Assembly: GCF_900637665.1 (NCBI RefSeq)
Contig: NZ_LR134386.1
Location: 5,324,501 to 5,388,500 of the forward strand
DNA length: 64,000 nt
DNA from: Chryseobacterium nakagawai
GTDB lineage: Bacteria > Bacteroidota > Bacteroidia > Flavobacteriales > Weeksellaceae
Reading direction: 5' to 3'
Position 1 is the first letter of the stretch. Every line of letters starts with the position of its first letter. The position numbers and the translations under genes were made by a program. The notes under the pieces are model-generated. The model did not search any database. It saw only the letters and a list, made by a program, of their open reading frames with translations, and was not told the DNA's origin. Shown in pieces: positions 18,269 through 25,021 of this stretch.

Positions 18269-18300
18269 GAAGAAATTGGATTCCAGTTTCTTCCTGTTTT
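18269..18300 (+). terminator. Partial terminator/processing hairpin after the first subunit gene
   Basis: GAAGAAATTGG (18269-18279) pairs with CCAGTTTCTTC (18283-18293), an 11-bp stem with one G-U pair and an ATT loop, followed by CTGTTTTTG. It lies between the first subunit and chaperone genes, a place where fimbrial operons often limit read-through. Confidence 0.7.
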
Positions 18301-18336
18301 TGTATTATCAATAATAAAAATTCCAAATTTGACATA

Positions 18337-19137
18337 ATGATAAAGCGTATTCTTTTTCTAATCACTCTGATTTTGCAGTTTAGCTTTTTACATGCCGGCA
18401 TTGTGGTTCTTAACGGGCTTACGCATTCCTATAAAATAGAAAACGGAAAAGTTTACAAAGGAAAAGTTGCCATTGAGAATACAAGTAATAATCCTCAAAG
18501 TGTAAAATTGTTTTTGCAGGACTTTACGTATCATGCTGACGGAACGATTAATTATACCGCTCTACATACTCAAAAAAGGACTAACGGAGATTGGATAAAA
18601 CTTAATACAAATTTAGTAACCCTTAAAGGGAAAGAAAAAACAGAAGTGTTTTATGAAATAACTGTTCCTAATCAGGCAATAGATCCCGGCAGTTATTGGA
18701 GTGTTATCATCGTAGAACCTGTAGATGATATCAAACCCAGCGATAAACAACCTGGAGTAAGCATTACCTCTGTAATACGGTATGCTATTCAGGTCATTAC
18801 AGATTACGACACAGAAAAGGCCAAACCGGACCTTACATTTGACAATATCAAAGTAGAAAAAGAAGAAGGAAAAAAAACTGTAAAAATTGCTATAGCTAAT
18901 AATGGAAATCTCTATTGCAAACCTACAGCATCTATTGAAATCTATAACCGCAAAACAGGCGAAAAAATAGGAACTTTTTCAAGCCTGACAATGGGGTTAC
19001 TCCCTTCTACTTCTAAAACATTTTACATTGATATCAGCAAAGTACCACCTGCACAGTATAAGGCTACTGTTATAGCAACGGACGAAGATGAGAATGCTTT
19101 CGCACTCAATGTGGAACTAGAAGTAAAAAATGATTAA
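18337..19137 (+). CDS. Two-Ig-domain periplasmic chaperone-like protein
   Basis: A 266-residue protein with signal peptide 1-20. Domain 1 (about 21-145) has the beta pattern of PapD-type or DUF916-type Ig folds: KGKVAIENTSNNPQSVKL, then GDWIKL with a strand that ends in a basic residue, and VPNQAIDPGSYWSVIIVEP. Domain 2 (about 155-262) is a second Ig-like sandwich (VKIAIANNGNLYCKPTASIE). It has one mature cysteine. The stop overlaps the usher-like gene by 8 nt, so the two are translationally coupled. The likely role is to hold secreted subunits in the periplasm and hand them to the outer-membrane protein. A Gram-positive WxL-interacting fold is the alternative likeness; the two are hard to separate by eye. 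Confidence 0.6.
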   Translation: MIKRILFLITLILQFSFLHAGIVVLNGLTHSYKIENGKVYKGKVAIENTSNNPQSVKLFLQDFTYHADGTINYTALHTQKRTNGDWIKLNTNLVTLKGKEKTEVFYEITVPNQAIDPGSYWSVIIVEPVDDIKPSDKQPGVSITSVIRYAIQVITDYDTEKAKPDLTFDNIKVEKEEGKKTVKIAIANNGNLYCKPTASIEIYNRKTGEKIGTFSSLTMGLLPSTSKTFYIDISKVPPAQYKATVIATDEDENAFALNVELEVKND

Positions 19138-21880
19138 AACCTGGACGTTATTAATTTTTATATTATTCCCGTTATTTACTTTTTCTCAACAGTCATCTGA
19201 CCGATTGGCGAGTAAAAAAGATAGTTTAATGCCGGGAACGTCTACCTCTATTCCTTTCAGACTGGAAAACAATTCGCTTGAAAATAAGGTGTATGATATT
19301 TCTGTCACTACTTCAAGTCCGCTTATCACTCCCATCCTTGCAAAAGGAGAATTTCAGATTCAGGCCCATGAAACCTCTGTATATCTTGTTCCTCTACGTA
19401 TCTCAACAGAAGCTGTTCAGGGCGACTACTCTATTGTATTACATATTACGGATCGATCTACGGGACTCATTTTTACAAAGTCCTCACAAATAACGGTTTC
19501 CGTCAACAGGAAGCTTTCCCTTACTGCATTGGATTCACCGGAGTTTACCCGGGCAGGAGAAACCATCCGGGCTTCCTTCCTTTTAAAAAACAATGGAAAT
19601 ATTACTGAAAACATTACTCTGGAAAGTAAAAATGCTGTTATCGATCATGACGCATCAATTACGCTCAGTCCAAATGAATCCAAAGTGATTATCATATATA
19701 AGAAGACCAATCCGGAGCTTGAGCAAAATGAATTTCAAAATCTAAACCTTTCAGTATACTCTAAAGATGATCCTAAGGAAAATCAAAGCGTTTATATCAG
19801 TACTCACGTGATATCCGTACAACCTGCCAGCATGGATATCTATCATCGGCTTCCTGTGGTTGCTTCATTATCCTTCATCGGAATGAAAAATATGGGAGTC
19901 TATCATGACGGTTTTCAAGGCGAAATCTATGGCAAAGGAACACTGGATAAAGAAAATAAAAACCAGATTGAGTTTCATGCCGCCACCCACAATCCTATTG
20001 AGTTCAATACTTTTACTCAGTATGAAGAATATTTTGTGAACTATAAAAGGGATAAATTATTTGTTCATCTGGGTGATAAAACATACTCTTCCTCCTATTT
20101 AACTGAATTTGCCAGATATGGCCGTGGGGCAGAAATCCGATATGATTTTAATAAAATAAGTTTAGGGGGTTTTTACAACCATCCCCGATTTTTCAGAGAT
20201 ATTAAGGATGAATTTAATATCTACTCAGCATTTAAAATTCGTAAAGAATCTGAAATTTCCGTTGGATATCTTTACAAAATACCGATGAAGGAAAATTCTG
20301 ATTTTAGGAATATCCAATTAGATTCTGAAGCTCATCTTCCTTATACCAAAGGAAAATTCAAAGTTTCGAAAAACATTAACCTTTCGGGAGAATTTGCTTA
20401 TAGCACCACAAAGAAAAATGAAGGAACAGCCTATATGGCGCAGGCTGAAGTGAATTTTGAAAAGTTGAATGGAAATCTGATGTATATGAAAGCAAGCCCA
20501 CAATTTGCAGGCTACTTTACCAATACCAGTACTTTCAGCGGATATCTTCAGTACAGAGTATCGAAAAAAATCAATGTTTTTGCCAATTATATGCAGGATG
20601 CTAAAAACTTTCAGAGAGATACCTTATTTCTGGCCGCTCCCTACAGAAAATATTTTCAATATGGAATACAGTATAAGTACCTTTCCAATGGCTTTATAAT
20701 GCTTAATAATGGCTATCAAAAATACCAGGATCGTTTAGAGCCTAAACAGTTTGATTATTATGAGCGTTTCATTAGAGTCTCTGTAGACCAGCATATCGGA
20801 GTATTTCAGATTAACCTTGAAGGGCAATTTGGAAAAACAGATAATTATCTGACAGGATTTAATGGAAATTCAACGTTATATTCCGCAAATCTCTCATTTG
20901 AAAAATTTAAAACATCATTCAACGTCTTTGGAAGCTATGCCATGACTTCCAGATATCAATTACAAAACCAAAAACAGTTGTATTATGGAGCAAGAGTGTT
21001 TAGCAGGTTCTCAGATAAAACAAGCTTAAGCATTTTTTACCAAAACAACTACATGCCTGAGGAATACTTTAAAGACAGAAATTTATTTGAGTTATTATTC
21101 CACCAGCAATTATTTCCAGGAAACGACCTGGATCTTTCAGGAAGATACTCACTACAAAGGGGACAAATAGGAGATAAGGATTTTATATTTTCAATGCGCT
21201 ATACCTGGCGGCCAAATATTCCTGTGCAAAGAACTGCCGAATATGTTTCGTTATCCGGTAATATCAATACCCTTGGAATCAAAAAAAAGGAAGGCATAAG
21301 ATTAATGCTGGGAAGCTATCTATCTGTTACAGACAAAGAAGGTAATTATTTATTTAAAAATGTGATTCCAGGTAATTATTTCCTGGAAATAGATCGTTCC
21401 ACCATAGAAATCAATGATATCCCAACCCTCTCAATTCCAGCAGCATTATCCCTTAATAACAAGGAAAACATTTTTAATTTCGGACTCACTACAGCCGCAA
21501 ATATACAAGGCTATATCCAACTTTCGGAAACGGAAGAAAAAAATCAAACGGATATTGAAACATTACAAACTAAAAAAGGAAAAAATAAGAGAGAAAGCAT
21601 CATTGTAGAAGCCATTGGCAACGATCAGACTTTTCGTAAAATATGTTTTATAGGAGAAGCATTCGATTTTACCTATCTCCGGCCGGGAGACTGGACAGTT
21701 AAACTGTATAGAAATGGTCTTGATAAACGATATAAAATTTCAACAGATAAATTTCAAATTACTTTAAAACCTTCAGAAATAAAAAAACTCAACATCCAGA
21801 TTGTTAAACAACAGATAGAAATTAAATATCAGCAGGAATCCTTAAAAGTAGGATATAATCAAATAAAAAATAAGAAATGA
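19130..21880 (+). CDS. Usher-like outer-membrane protein (Ig domains, beta-barrel, carboxypeptidase-fold C-domains)
   Basis: A 916-residue protein with signal peptide 1-19. Two Ig/NPCBM-like sandwiches occupy about 20-125 and 130-225. A long stretch of aromatic, alternating strands (about 235-695: for example FNTFTQYEEYFVNYKRDKLF, FMLNNGYQKYQDR-like turns) is predicted to be an outer-membrane beta-barrel. Then comes a carboxypeptidase-regulatory-like domain (about 703-770, SLSGNINTLG...VTDKEGNYLFKNVIPGNYFLEI) and a second small beta domain (about 785-895). Classical fimbrial ushers also have N-terminal and C-terminal soluble domains around a large barrel, but I see no usher signature residues, so homology is unproven. 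Overlap of 8 nt with the chaperone-like gene and 4 nt (ATGA) with the next subunit gene ties it to the system. It probably exports and anchors the subunits. Confidence 0.6.
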   Translation: MIKTWTLLIFILFPLFTFSQQSSDRLASKKDSLMPGTSTSIPFRLENNSLENKVYDISVTTSSPLITPILAKGEFQIQAHETSVYLVPLRISTEAVQGDYSIVLHITDRSTGLIFTKSSQITVSVNRKLSLTALDSPEFTRAGETIRASFLLKNNGNITENITLESKNAVIDHDASITLSPNESKVIIIYKKTNPELEQNEFQNLNLSVYSKDDPKENQSVYISTHVISVQPASMDIYHRLPVVASLSFIGMKNMGVYHDGFQGEIYGKGTLDKENKNQIEFHAATHNPIEFNTFTQYEEYFVNYKRDKLFVHLGDKTYSSSYLTEFARYGRGAEIRYDFNKISLGGFYNHPRFFRDIKDEFNIYSAFKIRKESEISVGYLYKIPMKENSDFRNIQLDSEAHLPYTKGKFKVSKNINLSGEFAYSTTKKNEGTAYMAQAEVNFEKLNGNLMYMKASPQFAGYFTNTSTFSGYLQYRVSKKINVFANYMQDAKNFQRDTLFLAAPYRKYFQYGIQYKYLSNGFIMLNNGYQKYQDRLEPKQFDYYERFIRVSVDQHIGVFQINLEGQFGKTDNYLTGFNGNSTLYSANLSFEKFKTSFNVFGSYAMTSRYQLQNQKQLYYGARVFSRFSDKTSLSIFYQNNYMPEEYFKDRNLFELLFHQQLFPGNDLDLSGRYSLQRGQIGDKDFIFSMRYTWRPNIPVQRTAEYVSLSGNINTLGIKKKEGIRLMLGSYLSVTDKEGNYLFKNVIPGNYFLEIDRSTIEINDIPTLSIPAALSLNNKENIFNFGLTTAANIQGYIQLSETEEKNQTDIETLQTKKGKNKRESIIVEAIGNDQTFRKICFIGEAFDFTYLRPGDWTVKLYRNGLDKRYKISTDKFQITLKPSEIKKLNIQIVKQQIEIKYQQESLKVGYNQIKNKK

Positions 21881-22404
21881 TTTTGAAACACTCCCTAATA
21901 CTAGCATCTTTTATTTTTTCGGGTGTATTATATTCTCAGGCAAACATTACTCTAACTTTACCTGTTGTGACCTTAATGGATATAGAACCAACAGGAAATA
22001 TTACTTTAAAATTTACAGCACCTACTGAAGCCGGAAATCCTCTTGCCAACCCAACACCTGATACTTCAAAGTGGATCAATTATACTTCTGCAATTACTTC
22101 CGGAGGACTTACCAGGAGAATTACAGCAGCTATTAGCGGTACTACCCTCATTCCGGGAGTGAATATCAGGCTACAGGCAGCAGCAGCATCCGGAGCAGGA
22201 GGCGGGACCTTAGGAACTCCTTCTGCACAAGTAACCCTCACCAATACTCCTATTACCATCATAAGTGGTATTGGAGGAGCTTACACAGGCAATGGGGTTA
22301 ATAATGGACACCGCCTTACGATATCCCTCGTTCCAAGCACGTATGCAAATTTATCTGCACAAACCAATACCGTTCTTACCATTGTCTATACTATTACAGA
22401 ATAA
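21877..22404 (+). CDS. Second fibre subunit, paralogue of the first
   Basis: A 175-residue secreted protein; signal peptide 1-20 (LYS-QAN). It repeats the layout of the subunit at 17653: alternating N-terminal strand ITLTLPVVTLMDIEP, ITLKFTAPTEAGNP, WINYTS, IPGVNIRLQAAAASGAGGGT, SGIGGAYTGNGVNNGHRLT and C-terminal strand VLTIVYTITE. Its ATG overlaps the usher-like stop (ATGA). It has no cysteine in the mature part. A minor or adaptor subunit is a reasonable reading, because it lies after the usher-like gene while its paralogue lies before the chaperone. Function is inferred from operon logic only. Confidence 0.6.
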   Translation: MILKHSLILASFIFSGVLYSQANITLTLPVVTLMDIEPTGNITLKFTAPTEAGNPLANPTPDTSKWINYTSAITSGGLTRRITAAISGTTLIPGVNIRLQAAAASGAGGGTLGTPSAQVTLTNTPITIISGIGGAYTGNGVNNGHRLTISLVPSTYANLSAQTNTVLTIVYTITE

Positions 22405-22413
22405 AACGGAAAT

Positions 22414-22995
22414 ATGAAAATGAATGGACTCTTCTTCGGAAACACACTTATAAAAAGGTATTTATTTACTTTTATTTTATTTGTAAGCAGCAGCTATATG
22501 GAGGCACAGGTAGTAAATGTCTCCGGAAGCTGGACCGCCAGTATACCTTCTATTACTGAAGCGGGAAATAATTATTCCGGAACTTATGATAACACTGGCA
22601 ACACCGGTACTAATCAGATCATACTCTCCGGAACATTACCAGGATCTTTTCTCAACCTCCTTTCAAGTACGGGAGCAAAAATGACCATGCATTACACCTC
22701 CAACCCCTGGAATACTTCTATGACGCTTTCTGCAAGAAGAACCGGAGGAACAACAGCAATACATGGGGTCTGTCTTCTGTGTACGGCAACAATCAATGGA
22801 GGAACAACCTATATTCCAATACCACAATCACCTGATGTAACATTTCTAACGTTTACTTTTGGTGGGGTTTTAGGACTGGGGAATAGTGTTACTTTCTCAG
22901 ATATTGTTTTACTCCTACAGGTATCTGGTGTTTCTGTCACCATTCCTGCAAGCACTTATGGCGCGCGGGTAGTTTTCACCATCGTTGCCAATTGA
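22414..22995 (+). CDS. Third fibre subunit, possible tip or cap protein
   Basis: A 193-residue secreted protein with a long N-region and a signal peptide to about residue 31 (MEA-QVV). The mature protein is Thr/Ser/Gly rich and predicted all-beta. It lacks the DIEP...APTEAG core of the other two subunits but ends similarly: IPASTYGARVVFTIVAN, with the (Y/F)TI strand at the very C-terminus. C120 and C123 form a CxxC (GVCLLCT), unique among the three subunits. As the last gene of the operon with a divergent body, it could be the tip, adhesin or base subunit. I do not recognise its family. Confidence 0.5.
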   Translation: MKMNGLFFGNTLIKRYLFTFILFVSSSYMEAQVVNVSGSWTASIPSITEAGNNYSGTYDNTGNTGTNQIILSGTLPGSFLNLLSSTGAKMTMHYTSNPWNTSMTLSARRTGGTTAIHGVCLLCTATINGGTTYIPIPQSPDVTFLTFTFGGVLGLGNSVTFSDIVLLLQVSGVSVTIPASTYGARVVFTIVAN

Positions 22996-23056
22996 TGCCA
23001 GGGAAGATTATTGAAAATGATAACCAAAAAAATAAAATCGTATCTTCTATGATATA

Positions 23057-23095
23057 AAAAAGAACCCTTTCCAAAATTTGGAAAGGGTTCTTTTT
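23057..23095. terminator. Bidirectional terminator between convergent operons
   Basis: AAAAAGAACCCTTTCCAAA is followed, after a single base, by its exact reverse complement, a 19-bp inverted repeat with A and T tracts on the outsides. It can end both the fibre operon (plus) and the SusCD pair (minus). Confidence 0.9.
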
Positions 23096-23109
23096 CAAGC
23101 ATATTAAAT

Positions 23110-25005
23110 TTAGTGCTTTGCCCACCAAAGAGGGGTAAGAACTGCATCTTGTCCGCCCAGTAACTGCACTGCTTTTGTGTACCCATCCTGATCTGTATTC
23201 CTGAAAGTACTTGGATATCTTAGCCTCTGAGGGAAATTCTGAATAGAGTTTGTCATATAATTTCCTGAATTCAAACTAGGTAAATTAACCAACGGTGTTT
23301 CTATTGCAGGGTTTTCAAAGAAAGGTAATCCCAGTCTTCGTTGATCGCTCCAGGATTCTAAAGGAAGCCATGGCATATTCGCAATGTATTTTTGGGTAAT
23401 GATTTTTGTAAGCTTATCATTTTTCACTGAGCCATTTTTGTAGATGGTATTCACCGGGTATTTAATTTCAACAGAAACCATATTTCCAGTAGAAGGATCT
23501 TTATAATTCATGGTATGACTGGCTCCAGGCTCTGCCACATGGCTATAAGCTACAGAAGTTCCGTCACGGTTATAATCCGTTGAGGTAATATACTGAATAT
23601 AAAATTGTGAAACTCCATTATACGCAAAGCTATCCTGAATTCCTTTATTATAGGCCGCATCATCACTCATTGGAACTGCCCATCCTTTCAGGGCTGCTTC
23701 AGCCATCAGGAAATAAGTTTCCCAACTTGCAAAAAAGATTCGAAAGTTCTTACCTTCTCTATATTGTTTTCCTAACGCCGGCATGCATCCAATAACTCCT
23801 CTTAACCCGTTTCTTTGGCCTTTTACACCCCAGTTCCCTATAGTAGTCGTATTCCAGGTATTTACCGTATTGATAGTAACTTTAGAACCGTTGGCAAAAG
23901 TAAGATCTCCACTATTAGTAGACGCTTGGTTGGTATTAATAGGATAAAGGGAATAAATTGGATTGTTGAAATCTCCGGGAATATAAAATGTTTTATAAGC
24001 CCTTGGATCGATTTTATTTGGAAGCCCATCCAGCCAATATCCTGCAGTTGGGTCATTGGTCATTGTTGAGAACTGTTCATCATATTTTATGCCGATATAA
24101 TCAGCATCTTTCACAGCTGTATGCTGAGCAGCAGGCAATTGATCTGTAGAATTAACTCCTCCCAAACCAATATACATATTATTAAGGGTAGCTGATAAAA
24201 TCTGTGAATTCCATTCCCTAGACATTACTCCTGATAAAGGATTCCAACCGGTATCTTCTTTAACTCTAAAATTATCATCGCTTGTACTGATGAACATATT
24301 AGAATTAGCTGCGGCCTCAAACTCTGTTTTTGCTTTGGCAGGATCCACTTCTGAAATTCTCATCGCCACTCTCATTCTCATGGAGTTGGCATATTTTACC
24401 CATTGACTCCATTTAAAGCTATAGACCATATCATAAGCATTAGGATTGGAAGGAATAGGTTGGTTCACATCCATTTTAGTAACTGCATCCTTTAACTCAT
24501 CTAAAATAAAATAATACACCTCTTTTTCAGAATTAAAACCAGGATTTACTCCTTTAAATGCCTGAATTGGCTGTGGACCAAAATTATCAGAAAACTCGCT
24601 CATCAGATAAGCTCTCCAAATCCTGGCTACCTGGATAAGATTATCATAATGAGGTTTGCCCTGACCTATTGCTTTCTTTTCATTGGCAATTTCAATAGTT
24701 GCATTGGCATTATTCAGCCATTCTGAAATTCCTTTCCAATATTCTACAGTCCAGGAATCATCATATGATCCACCTGCAATTCCTGTCGACAAATGCTGTC
24801 TTGCAGCAGTTTTCCAATACAAAACAAAAGTACGTTCAGCAATATTGGGATCTTGCTGTGCTCCTAAAATAGAATTATTTAAAAAATACTCCGGTTCTGC
24901 TTTATTAATATCTACAGAAAACGGATCGTTATTGATGTCTTCAAAATCATTACATGATGTACAAACGACAGCCAACGCAATGAGGGATAAAATATATTTT
25001 TTCAT
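23110..25005 (-). CDS. SusD-like outer-membrane lipoprotein (SusD-like_2 type)
   Basis: A 631-residue lipoprotein with lipobox CTSC (C18) followed by NDFEDINNDPFSVD. The core includes WKGISEWLNNANATIEIA and WETYFLMAEAALKGW, typical of the SusD-like_2 group, and it is longer than the copy at 13520. It starts 16 nt after the susC stop, so it is co-transcribed with it, and the pair ends at the shared terminator. No degradative enzyme is encoded in this operon, so the ligand cannot be guessed from context. Confidence 0.9.
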   Translation of the reverse strand: MKKYILSLIALAVVCTSCNDFEDINNDPFSVDINKAEPEYFLNNSILGAQQDPNIAERTFVLYWKTAARQHLSTGIAGGSYDDSWTVEYWKGISEWLNNANATIEIANEKKAIGQGKPHYDNLIQVARIWRAYLMSEFSDNFGPQPIQAFKGVNPGFNSEKEVYYFILDELKDAVTKMDVNQPIPSNPNAYDMVYSFKWSQWVKYANSMRMRVAMRISEVDPAKAKTEFEAAANSNMFISTSDDNFRVKEDTGWNPLSGVMSREWNSQILSATLNNMYIGLGGVNSTDQLPAAQHTAVKDADYIGIKYDEQFSTMTNDPTAGYWLDGLPNKIDPRAYKTFYIPGDFNNPIYSLYPINTNQASTNSGDLTFANGSKVTINTVNTWNTTTIGNWGVKGQRNGLRGVIGCMPALGKQYREGKNFRIFFASWETYFLMAEAALKGWAVPMSDDAAYNKGIQDSFAYNGVSQFYIQYITSTDYNRDGTSVAYSHVAEPGASHTMNYKDPSTGNMVSVEIKYPVNTIYKNGSVKNDKLTKIITQKYIANMPWLPLESWSDQRRLGLPFFENPAIETPLVNLPSLNSGNYMTNSIQNFPQRLRYPSTFRNTDQDGYTKAVQLLGGQDAVLTPLWWAKH

Positions 25006-25021
25006 GATGTCAGTATTAATA

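Noticed and set aside
17653..22995. Type V (FimA/Mfa1) fimbrial locus
   Set aside because: The subunits have ordinary signal peptides without a lipobox, and the usher-shaped barrel and chaperone do not belong to type V fimbriae.
17653..22995. Gram-positive WxL cell-wall protein cluster
   Set aside because: The chaperone-like protein has some DUF916-like pattern, but no WxL motif is seen in the small proteins and an outer-membrane barrel is present.
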